From NCBI GenBank assembly GCA_020726505.1, contig JAHLEZ010000003.1, positions 186,001 to 250,000 on the forward strand: a DNA stretch of 64,000 nt, read 5' to 3'. Both the position numbers and the translations under genes were made by a program. Shown here piece after piece: positions 20,379 to 31,091 of this stretch (position 1 is the stretch's first letter; each line of letters starts with the position of its first letter). The notes beneath the pieces were generated by a model. The model made no database searches. It was not told where the DNA came from and worked only from the letters and a program-made list of their open reading frames with translations. Source of the DNA: Leptodontidium sp. MPI-SDFR-AT-0119 (lineage: Eukaryota; Ascomycota; Leotiomycetes; Helotiales; Leptodontidiaceae).

Positions 20379-22709
20379 ATGGAATACGAAGTAAGTTGTT
20401 GCAATGTTTGTGAGGAACTTGAGCTGATGGTTGGCAGACACGCCCACAAAACCATGGCCCCTCCACAGTGGACATCGGTAAATATTTTGACGGAAGTAGA
20501 GGCTGGTTCAAAGGTCGTCGATACCAGAATCCAACGCTAAGAGATATCGAAAAGAATGGACCTCTTGCGCCAGCACCTCAACACTTTCACCGCGACGTCT
20601 TGAAGCGAGAGACATATCGACCAAGAGATCTGGCTCGTTACATCAGTCCGACGTTTGGGAAGACCTATCGCATGCTGGTCCAAGCTGCTTCTGGTCCAAA
20701 TCTTCAACCTCCAGGGGAATGGCGACGCCGCAGAGTTGGAGGCAATGCTCCTACATTATTGAGGGTTGCTACATGGGCCATCGCTATGCGTGATGGCGAG
20801 ATAGAGAATATTGCGGTAGCAATCGGAAAATCGATTATAGTTTTCCCCGCCATTCTCTTCCTTGTTTCATGGCCTATTGGAGGAGGATCCGGCGCTGCGA
20901 GGGACATGTACCTCAACGTTCCCAATCGATGCTACGAGTATCCTAAGCATGCTCTCAATTCTTTGGACGCAGCACCCAATGCCGCGAAGAAAGTCTATGG
21001 CCAGCGAGACGATGACGGTGACAAGGAGTATCTCATCGAAGGAGAGCAAAAGCGCCTTGTGAGACCTCGTGCTTTGGTTGTCTATCGAAATGGCCGTTGG
21101 GATACGGTGACGGATGGTAGCTACGATGGGCTGTACATATTCATCAGTTTCGCTGCTGCCGAATTTGCTATTTCAGCTCCTACTCCCGAGAACCCGCAGA
21201 ACAAAACTCTGGATGAGAACACCCTCGACTTCAGAGCAAGACGGCTTGCTGAACAACATGGAGTTCAAGCATACTGGTGTGACTACCACTGCAGAGCTTT
21301 ACAACAGCCAGAAGCTACGGACGATGTGCACAGGTTCTGCGATGTTGTGAGGGGAGCACACCAAATCTGTATCGTCCTTCCAAATCCATCCCAGGAATTC
21401 CCAAACCCACTGGTCTTCTTTGGAGAACGTCTCTGGTGTCTCCCAGAAGTCCTACTCTCTCGCAATCACAAGGTCACGCTCTGCACCCCTGGTCCAAAGG
21501 GTCTCGAGAGCGATGACTCGACCGAATTGGTCGATATCATGGAGATGGTTCATAGGTGCTGGGCAGTCAAACTTGATTCCAACGGTCGCGTGGAGCGAGA
21601 CTTTGAGAACGAGGAGAACTTCCGTCTCCTTGCCGAACACTATACGGGAACTCTAACACTGTCCCGCCTGGAACTCATCCAGGTTGGCCTCTCCGCTCTT
21701 CGTTCCCGAAAATGGAGGGAATTCCAAGGTGGAGATATGGCTTATGCTCTCATGACTCTCCTTTCGAAACGGCCGCGTATGGATCCTACGGATACAGAAC
21801 TACAAGCTCTGGCTCGCCTCTCCCTTGCGAACGACAGCGATCGCATCGTCGAACGAATGCTCTGTATGGATCAGCCTCGCTCCACTGGTATTGGCTCGGC
21901 GGGTTGGTTCAACACTTCTGACGACCTAGGTGCAAATCTATGGGACATCGAGCCTCTCGCGCAGGTTGCAGGTGTTTGCCACGACGGATCCATCATCATC
22001 GATGGCTGCCACGGTATCAGCATCCGATGGAAGGACATCCCTCGCATCTATTTCATGGTCCGCCAGTCGTGGAAGAAGGCTTGGGCCTCGTATGCTCTTC
22101 GCAGTGGACCTCTCTGGTTCCTCATCGGTGCTGTGCTAGCTTCGCTCCCATTTTCCCGCGGACCTGGAGCTTTCTTACTCGTCGTTGGCATCCTGCTACT
22201 TATCTCGGCACCATGGACTGTCACCGTGCTGTACGGAGGTAAAGTCTGGGGCGCGACACCTTGGCTGGTTGGATTCGAGGGCACACTTCCCCTCGAGGAG
22301 ATCGAGCACTTGACGTTCGGGAATGCGATCGGGCGCTTCACATATACTCCAAGCAGCGGGCCTTACTGCGCAAGGTTGGACCAAGAACGAATCGGTGCGG
22401 ATCCCAGCGTCAATTATCCAAAGTTGCCGAAGGGTCAGAGACTGTTTACTCTCATTGATACTGTAAGTGTTCTTAGATGACTATGCAAAATTAATACTGA
22501 CCAGATAGGGAACTATGACCGTTACAGTCTTTGCCGCTGCTAGACCGCCGTCTGTAGCGCTACTTTGCGGAAAGGAAGGCGGCATGCTGAGAGCTGTGCT
22601 CTGCTCCTACGAACGTTCCACGAATGCTCTTCAAAAAGAATGTGTATTGAGGATGGAGTCACCAATGTGGGACCAGAGTCATGCGATGGGATGGACCAAG
22701 CTGTCCTAG
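20379..22709 (+). CDS. HET-like membrane protein
   Basis: Exons 20379-20390, 20438-22462 and 22509-22709 join in frame to 745 residues. The tiny first exon encodes MEYE and is supported by GTAAGT/CAG. The middle contains a HET-domain-like stretch: GLYIFISF, then YWCDYHCRALQ (about residue 282), HRFCDVVRGAHQICIVLP, then GERLWCLPEVLLS (about 333). This order (aromatic-x-D-x-x-C, a CDVVRGA helix, W-x-L-x-E) parallels the HET domain of incompatibility genes. One hydrophobic segment precedes it (about 128-150) and two follow near 562-605, so it is likely membrane bound. HET proteins trigger allorecognition cell death; whether this protein does is unknown. The C-terminal exon is typical of the family (MTVTVFAAARPP). 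Confidence 0.7.
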
Positions 22710-23063
22710 ATGTTTTTTTTTCTTTCCTGTCCACTCAGCCGTACTTAGTTTTCGTTTCTTTGTTTGATATTTGGAAGGTCCTGGAGGAGTTAATCTGGGA
22801 TGTCACATATTTTCAATAGCACTTTTAGTCATTTACATACTGATGGTTTTGGTTGAGATATCCATGTCTGACTTATGCATTGTGTTATTCCTTGTTTCTC
22901 GGAATAATAAGCTGTTCATTCCATAGCATTTTCATTATATTAAATTTTCGCCCTCTAAACATTACTGTCGTTCACCAGAAGATACTGCCCTTCCCCTACA
23001 CCTCCTCCCTAGTAGAATTGTATACACATGAAAGTTTCCCGCTTCGCGTAACGCACCCAGTTC
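22710..23063. other. Convergent 3' region
   Basis: Short AT-rich spacer between the HET-like gene (+) and the lipase gene (-). No feature. Confidence 0.5.
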
Positions 23064-24161
23064 CTAGCTGCAGACACTCACATCCTGGAAGTAGTAGCTG
23101 TGCGAAGTAAACAGGACACTAGAAGTTCCCGCATTACAATTCCCATTTGTCGTACCCGTGCAGACCTTGATATCAGAAAGCGCATAAGAAGTAGTCTTCG
23201 CACTTCCAGTCGACAGCCAAAACTCCGGACTCGTATGATAAAACCCGAGAATCCTTCCTGGGTATCGCGGAACCGGGTCATCGGTGTGAGTTACTCTGTA
23301 ATGAGCACCAGCCTGAGCGCTGACGAAGTTGACAAAGGCTTCATTCCCAACGCGAGGGCTGCCGTATGAGTAGATATCGCAAGGGTATCCAGCTTTTCGC
23401 AGGTATGCAGCTGCGATGGTTGCGACGGCTCCGCCGAGTGAGTGGCCGGTGAGGACGATTGTGTACGAGGGGTAGGCGGCTTTGGCTTTCTTGACTGCGG
23501 CCATGGTGTTGGATTTCACGTCTCCCCATGCGTACGAGAATCCTTGGTGGAGCTTGCAGCCTGACACGAGATCACTGCATGATTCTTTTGGGACGAGAAG
23601 ACTGCAAGAGATAAGAGAGTTAGAAAGGTGCTCAGTAGCAATCGGCTTGTTGGCGAGGAGGATTCCCTTACTCGGCGACGAAGTTCGCAAATGATTTTGA
23701 GCCTTTATAGGAGATTACGATTGCTTTGTTTGCTGAATCAATACCTACGTATCCTTCGACTTGGGATTGATCGAATCTTGGTGTTTGTCAGCAGCTGGGG
23801 CTTTCAAGTGCTCAATGTTGATGACTTACCCGAGGTATGCGTAGTTTGTGACTGAGTTGGCTGCTACAGCTGGGCATGCACTGCTACCGCAAGATATCTT
23901 TGAGCCGACCAGCGAAGTCTCGGAATTGCAATATGCAGCCGCTGCGTGTTGGACGTAGTATTTCATGTTTGTGAGCATGCCTGCTGTAAGTGTTGTTGGA
24001 GTTGCTGTCGCCGTCAGCTGCTTGTGTCAAAGGGTTGGCTAGAAGTATCTACCCCGCTGCTCCAACAGAAAAGAGCCATTGTTGTGTAAAGTTATTGGAG
24101 TCGAGGTTACGCTTCCAAGGAAAGTGGCAAGTGTTAGAACAAAGGTAGAAGAGAAATGCAT
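23064..24161 (-). CDS. Secreted class-3 lipase / feruloyl-esterase-like enzyme
   Basis: Four exons read leftward: 24161-24053, about 24004-23831, 23776-23672 and 23601-23064, all with GTA-type donors and AG acceptors. The protein starts with a signal peptide (MHFSSTFVLTLATFLGSVTS). Class-3 lipase hallmarks follow: MKYYVQHAAAAYC, VISYKGSKS, then the nucleophile elbow GHSLGGAVA. Catalytic Asp is in HTDDPVPRYP and catalytic His in SHSYYF near the end. Cysteine pairs suit an extracellular enzyme. It should hydrolyse triacylglycerols or cell-wall aryl esters outside the cell. The gene appears complete. Confidence 0.87.
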
Positions 24162-26181
24162 GTTGATAGTTAGAAATGAATAAACGAGTGACGGTGGTTA
24201 GAAACGAAAGATCAGAGTTCCGATATGGACTGAAGATCTCAAAACTCGAAGAAGAAGAGTTGGTTGACTATCCAAGTTATGTACAGACCAACAGAACTTC
24301 CTCGATCTCAGGAGCGCAATCAACACTCAATTAGGGAACTTCAACCGCCGCGGCGAGTGCCCGGTCGGAAAGTTTTCCAATCCAGGGAGCTTCGCGAGAT
24401 CCGTAGTAAAGACTTGAACCCAATCTGAAGTTTTCTGTAAGAATTTGCTTCTACTCTGAGATCCCCGACCGGCGGGGTCAACAAATCGTGCTCATGTGGA
24501 TCGTGGTGGAGTTGAAAATTCAGGACATGGGTGGACATGACAGCGGATCTTGAAGTTCCCCCCACTTCTCGCCATTTTCGGGCCTGATGCGTGTTTCTTT
24601 CCCACGATTGGAAATTAATGTGAAACACAACATCAGATTTGATCGAATCTGGTTCGGTACCTGCAGGAAACGTTCGAGTCTTGCTCCAAGAGTAGCTAAA
24701 GGGAAATAACTCCTACTTCTCCCAATCTGACGACTTCATGCGATGATATTCTTGCTTCTCCTAAACCACTTGCTTGCTTTTCAAGGAATCTTCCTAAAGC
24801 AAAGAAATCGCATTGAGTCTTCAATTCTATGATATGAATTTGAAGTGTGGGCATATGCGCAGATAGAAGATGGCTCAGAAATAGAATCGGGGGACTCATG
24901 TGGCTAGTGTTATCTCCCTGAATCTCGAGCTTTCAGCGGACCGGACGCCACCTGATCAATGCACTCGGTCAACATTCCCGATCCGAATCGATTGCCGAGT
25001 TTGGCTTGAAGATAAACACATCCTTCGGCTGAGCTCCTAACGCTTGAATCTTCTTTTAGAGATACAGCAGCAGCAAGAAGTCAAACGCAGTATCTTCGGA
25101 CGGTGGACAACGCCCCTTTTAGCTCAAGTCTTCCTGGCATCCCGGCGAATCGTATCAAAGTCTTGGAAAAACTTAAATCACGATTCTTAATTTAGCTCTA
25201 GGTGGATCCGCTCCTGTTAAACAAAATATTTCCCCACAGCGGGCCGCCAGATCTGTGCCTTCGATCAAACACGTGGTATCGGAGGTCACTCCCATCTGAG
25301 CTTTGTGTTAGATGCCGAGGCTTCTCACCTCCTAAATTAATATTATTTGAGTCATGGTTGGTGATAGAGTGCTGGAAGCTATTGCCCTTAAACTTCCACT
25401 TTGCTGTCTCGACATTGTCTTTGGCCAGGGTCGGAGACCGAACATATGTAGAAGTATCATTAGAAGCGAAAAAAATGCACTTATTAATCTTCAACACTCA
25501 TGATAGTATCAAGATCATGTTAGCATTGTAGAGCTGGAGCTTGATACCTTACTCGCCCATAGTGTGGGCATGTGGTTCCAAAGTCCAAGATTTTCCTCCA
25601 CGTCCGATATAGAAACACCCCAGAGCATAACGCCATTATTGGTGGGTAGTGGGTACTGAAAAATACTCCGTACGACATCTCAGCAGGTGATTTCTGCGGG
25701 TTGTGGAACTCCGAGTTGAGACTTATTCATGCTGTCTGCAGTGTAAAAGTCCACTGGCAGACCATTACCAAAGTTTAGACATCGGGACTTGCAGATTTTG
25801 ACAGCCGTTGTACTTCCGATCTCATTCCACTTCACTACTGGGAATTACCAGTCTCAAACCGTGCCGTCACAGTTGCCTTGGCGTTGTTTTCGAAAGCCAC
25901 TGGGTCCACGCTTGACGAATCTGGTGCCACATCCGCCCGGGAAAGGAGAACATCAAACTCACTCCGACGAAATCTTATCTGGTGGTGGCATTTAATGGGT
26001 CTTATGGGTCTGACACTTCCTCATATGAAGTCGAGTCCGGCTCCAGGAATTATGAAAGGTTGAGCTTCATCCAGATGCTTTGGAACTCCGACCTCTGAGG
26101 ACCGGTGCAGTGGAGGGAAGGGTGGTCCAGACATAACCCATTTGAGAGCGGCATCTGAGGGCCATCTACCAAGGAAGGTTG
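24162..26181. other. No gene seen (2 kb)
   Basis: Divergent region between the lipase (-) and the rhodopsin-like gene (+). Open frames of about 100 codons at 25198-25531 overlap on both strands and match nothing I know. Confidence 0.5.
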
Positions 26182-27429
26182 ATGTCAGAAGTTGCTACGA
26201 TGGCTACTGAAAATCGAGGGCCAGAGTTGGCGGCCGTCATCATTTTCCTCATGGTTTTCTCCCTTGTCACTGTCGGACTCAGGTGTTACACCATGGGATT
26301 CGTCCTCAAGCGGTTCTTTGCAGAGGATTGGCTGTCTGTAGTTACCCTTGTGAGTAAAAATCTCTTTTACCATCCTAGGATCGCAAACTAACTGCTTGAC
26401 TAGGCAATCTACATGTTTTACTCTATATCCGCGCTCATCTCCATTCGTTGGGGTCTGGGCAAACATGTTGCAGATGTACCGATAGACCACCACCCCATCG
26501 CCCTCTTCTGGAAGTACATCGGCCAGTGTGTCTACGTACTCGTCTCTGTGCTCGTCAAGTTCATTGTTGGACTGCTTCTTCTGCGAATCTGTTCTCGCCA
26601 GAAATGGCAGCGAGTTACGATTTGGACCCTCCTTGGCGTCGTCACCGTCTTCAACATGTTCTACATATTCATCGTTATCTTGCAGTGCATGCCTATCCAA
26701 TTTTACTGGTATCGCTACAGTCCGAATCCACCAGTCACCGGAAAATGTAATCACTCAAAGCTCGCAACTATTCCTACTTACGTCAGTCTGTTGTTAAATG
26801 TTCTTTCTGATTGGATCTTGGCTCTATTGCCCATCTCGGTCGTTTGGAACTCGAATATGGACAGGAATACGAAGATTTCTGTCGTTGCAGTCCTGGCCAT
26901 CGGATCTATGTAAGTACTCTACACCTCGACACCTGAGCCATAGCTAATGTTTGCTCGAAGCGCATCTCTTGCAACTGTTGCTCGAATCCCATATGCCAAA
27001 CAACTCCTCTCCAATCCAGATTATCTCTATAACTTTACCGACCTGGCAATCTGGAGTACCGTTGAAATCGGTTTAGCACTAAGTGCATCCTCTCTCGCAA
27101 CACTGAAGCCACTCTTCCGCAAGCTCAACATCCTCGTCTCAACACGCAACGGCAGTCGACTCGGAGTCGGCACAAGTGGACAAGGGACCAACAGCCGAGC
27201 AACGAAGGACGGAGAATCCGCATGGCACTCCCGCAAGAGATCAATGCCATTCATGCCCCGGAAATTCACCGAGATCAAAGACGAGGAGAACGAGATGGGC
27301 ATTATCCCGCGACCGGCAGAGAAGAGTGCTTTGGATACTTCGGCCCGCGATTCTATTTCTGTTCCTTTAGCTTCGCATCCACCCACACGGTCACAGCGGC
27401 CTGATTTCAAGGACTTTAACTTCTCATGA
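26182..27429 (+). CDS. Seven-helix membrane protein, Fung_rhodopsin/PTH11-like
   Basis: Exons 26182-26349, 26404-26909 and 26961-27429 join in frame to 380 residues. Seven hydrophobic helices can be seen: AAVIIFLMVFSLVTVGL with following RCY, AIYMFYSISALISI, FWKYIGQCVYVLVSVLVK, TIWTLLGVVTVFNMFYIFIV, TYVSLLLNVLSDWILALLPI, ISVVAVLAIGSI and WSTVEIGLALSASSLATLKPL. Family marks include LRCYTMGFVLKRFFAEDW, CxP..FYW..Y, a Cys in TGKC, SDWILALLP and W..VEIGLALSA..LATL.PL. A polar cytosolic tail of about 100 residues follows. PTH11-like proteins are plasma-membrane sensors in many fungi; the ligand here is unknown. Confidence 0.85.
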
Positions 27430-28214
27430 CCCTTCCGTAGCCCAATTTAATATGTCAAACTGCCAATTACCGATCCCACAAGGTGGAATGTTTATGAGGG
27501 AATTGAAACAACTGGAAAATTTGAAAGAAAGGGCGAAAAATCGATTTGAAGACGAACAAGCAACAGGCACACAACTGCCAAGCAACATGGGTGAGTGCTA
27601 GATTTGCGGATCCATTACATGTAAGGTCTTTTTGAATTCTTGCAATGACTGAATGTTTTGAAACTTAGTTCGTACATTGAAGTTAAAGTCTGTCCCCATT
27701 CGGTCCCAACAGCGTCTCACGACGGAAAAAAATTAAATGAACTTCACCATCTCAAATTGGCCAGAGAGCTCTGGATAAGATTTTCACGATCACTGAGGGG
27801 CTCGAATCTCATGAGCAGAATTTTAAATGCCTATCATCCCCTAAAGTTCAGGTCTTACTTATCGGACTAGAGGAATGGACTTAGGTATGTGTCTAGATCC
27901 TCGCGTCAACTTGGCTTGATGAGCATAAATGAGGCGAGTAGGCTCATCGGCTATTTCGTAGCGCCATCCTAGCGCATGTTTTTATGAACCTCAACTTCAG
28001 CCGGAGCGCTGCCAAATCTCTCCCCTCACATTCAATGTCCTCTCTTTCAACCCTCCATTTCCGTCACTCCCAATCAACCCGATCTTGACACTCGATCTTC
28101 AAGTGCATCTTCGTTGGGTCTTGAACCTGGCGTCGGCGCACTCTCTCCTCTCACCTCCCGGCGACCCTGCCTCAACCCACTCCTGTCTACTTGCGTGCTC
28201 ACAGATTCAATAAA
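27430..28214. other. No gene seen; likely 5' region of copy 4
   Basis: Pyrimidine-rich sequence before 28215 looks like a fungal promoter/leader. No separate gene. Confidence 0.45.
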
Positions 28215-30321
28215 ATGGCTAATAAAAAGAAGAAAATCACCGCAATGACCTAGAAACTATCTCCTCTACCTCTGAGCGACAATCTGCGAGAACTGACCGA
28301 TGACGATTCCGACGCGGGAACCTTCCTCGACGACGACACGGAAGACTTCCTGCCTTCGGGATGGGTGGGCCGCGAGAAGAAGGTAGTGTCAGATTACAAG
28401 CTGCGAAAGAGAGGCTCCGTCACGTCAAAGTCAGCTGGGACAAAGCTTCCTCCATCAGCGACAGCCAAGAGGCCGATTCCCAAGAAAGGTCCCAAGCAAG
28501 ATCCCGAGAAAGTGCCCAATGGAAACTCTTTGGACCTCGATCTGTCATCACTCTTGATCACGAATGAAGGATCTACGACTACGACGCAGACCTCCACAAG
28601 CTCTCTAGCCCGTTCAGCCAATGCAACCACGGCTACTACGGTCGAGTCAAAAGAAACTACGGCAACAATTTCGCGACTTCGGGTGCCAGCTTCATTGGTC
28701 CGCCAGCCTCGTTCGGCCGTCGAAATTCTACAAGAGTAAATCAAAACCCTCAAGCGCGAAGTCGAGAAGAAGGACCGAGATGTTAAGTCTGCCAACCAAC
28801 GGGCTGCAACTTCGGAAAGTTCGAGGGCTAAGGAAGAATATGAGAGAAAGAGGGTTCAAAGCGAACTAGACAGCAAGAGCAAGGAGCTTACAAAAGAAAC
28901 TCTGGCCAAACAAGAAAGGGCATTGGAGCTCATGGAATTGAGGAAAGAGCGGAACGACATTGAAGGTCAACGCCAGAAAGCTACATCAGAGCTTTGGAAG
29001 CTACGGGAGAAGCATGATATCTTGACCAGGCGGCTTTCCGAGTCAGGCAAGAAGTTATACGTTGCTACCGAGGATCTAACCATGTCCAATGTTCGGATCA
29101 CTGCTTTGACTACCGAAAGGAACGGAATGAGTCTCACCATCGAACGTCTGAATCGAGATGCAGCAAGCAATCGATTGTCGCAGCAAAGATTACAGCAGAA
29201 TCTAGCACGCGAGGAACTTTCTGCAGCCTCACTACAAGATACCAACCACGACTTGAACTCGCAGATCTCCACTCTTACTGAGCAGGTGAGAACCTCTCGC
29301 GCCTATAACAACCCGTCCAGAACACCATCTGTTTATTCAGCAAACTCTATTACTACTATCAGCATGCTAGGTAATCTCAGACGGGCAAATGTCAATCTCC
29401 AGAGAGATTACGACATCATCGCACGCGAGATCCGGACTGTAAAGGAAGATAAGGAATCGTTCAGGAATAGCTTTCACCGGGTGTTGGAGGAAAGAAATTT
29501 TGCTAGAAACAAACTGGACGGTGTGGAGAGAGACAATGAGCAAAAGTCGCAAATTATTCAACAACTCCGAGACACGAAAGAAGAACTAGAACGAACTAGC
29601 AACTTGTTGAAGCCCATCGTCAAGATTGGAGCGGATATTCGGCTACGGAATCTAGAGTTGGCACGGGAAACAGCTCTCGATGTTCCAACGAGTGACCTCG
29701 ACAGGGCGACCACCCTGAGTGGTAATGTCGCAGCTCATCGTGCAAATGGCACTGTTGATGCTGCACTATTTGAGAGTGGATTGATACCAGAAGATTATAT
29801 TGAAGAGGCTACGAAGGTGTTCAAGAGTTTGTATCTTGTCGAGCCATCTCGGTATAATAGGACTGAGTGGGGCACTCGGATCAAGAGAGTTATAGATTGC
29901 CGCGCAACTATCAAGACAGTTAAGGCCGTGGCCGGATCCAGTGACTGCTCACATCTCGAAAGTGAACATTACAGCCTTGACGAAAAACTTTCCAAGCTCC
30001 ATGATAACATGCTTAACACAGACGACTTCGAGACTGATCCAGCAGTTGAGTTGCAACTATTGAGATTGGAAGAGATTACGGAGGATATTGTTGACACCAA
30101 GAGAAGCAAGGGTGGACGTCGGAGAAGATCACCTCGCAATGTAAGTCCTCTCAAGTTTTTGGTGGGACTGCTACTACGGCATTGTATTGTAATACTTTAT
30201 CTAGGATTCGATGGAAGATTTAGGTGCCTGGGACGACCCTTCTATTGGGGAGGGTTGGTGCGTTTCGCGGAATTCGATTGAAGATCCAGGTCCCTGGGGC
30301 TTTGCGCTCGGAGAGGATTGA
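28215..30321 (+). pseudogene. Long coiled-coil protein, family copy 4, with two in-frame stops
   Basis: One frame runs from ATG 28215 to 30140 and then, through a GTAAGT...CTAG intron (30141-30204), to TGA 30319. It is about 680 codons, broken only by TAG 28251 (codon 13) and TAA 28737. Before the second stop is an acidic and Ser/Thr-rich region (DDDTEDFLPSGW, PIPKKGPKQDPEKV). After it a coiled coil of about 280 residues. Then comes the family domain: IGADIRLRNLELAR, LSGNVAAHRANG, DAALF, LYLVEPSRY, DCRATI. The last exon holds two imperfect 22-residue repeats (DSMEDLGAW..., NSIEDPGPW...). Both stops fit CAG/CAA to TAG/TAA. The open frame elsewhere argues for recent loss, readthrough, or a shortened product from ATG 28923. 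Confidence 0.65.
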
Positions 30322-31091
30322 TGCCTTTCATAAAGTTCGATGTTACAGATTATGGCGGGATGAGAAGCGTGTTATTACAAATTTGTGGAGGTGCCGCATG
30401 CTTTACTTTGGTGGCCGATTTTACGAGATGTCGGAGGAATTCCGGGGGCTGTTCTACTTTGCGTGTTTGCGCGATGTAACGAAGCTTGACGGAAGTCAGA
30501 GAGAGTTTGTAGATGTTAGAATTGCTAGCTGTACTAACTGAGATGTAGCATTTATGATTATATATAATCAAACTCTCCCTTGAAAAACTTGTTTACTCGG
30601 GGAGAAGCATCGCTTAAGATTAGTGAATGAACTAGCGAACTGCTGGTAAGCACTCGGCACTCAATCTGGAACCCCCACGCTTCAGTTCAATAAGACTTAA
30701 GTAAGCACAGCCCATTGGACGTATCGTTTGTTAGCGCGAGTCCCCCATCACCTGGAATTATTACGTTGTCTCCATCGCTTGTCTTCTTCGATCATTTATG
30801 TCGAACCGCCGCTTACTCTGCAGCAATTTCACTTTGATGGAGTAACATATCACCGAATTGGAACGCCATGATTGGCCTGTATTTGTTGTGCCGTAGACAA
30901 GTAGTCTGGGCGCTGCCAATGGAGATTTTGGCTGACTTGTTACTGCCCCTGCTGCCGCGTCACACTCCACTGAGGCATTCGCTCTCGTACTGCTTCGTCA
31001 AAGTATATAAGTGTATGCTGATGCCGTGACCAACTGAGGTGAGTGAAGTATGTGAACACAGCCGACTTTGTGACATTCGAAATTCCACACC
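30322..31091. other. No gene seen; a third decayed tail repeat
   Basis: At about 30324-30345 GCCTTTCATAAAGTTCGATG echoes GCGTTTCGCGGAATTCGATT of the last exon of copy 4, so the 66-nt repeat seems to continue past its stop. The rest is upstream sequence of the glycosyltransferase. Confidence 0.4.

Noticed and set aside
25198..25531. Overlapping frames of about 100 codons on both strands
   Set aside because: Neither has recognisable features; both cannot be real and the region looks intergenic.
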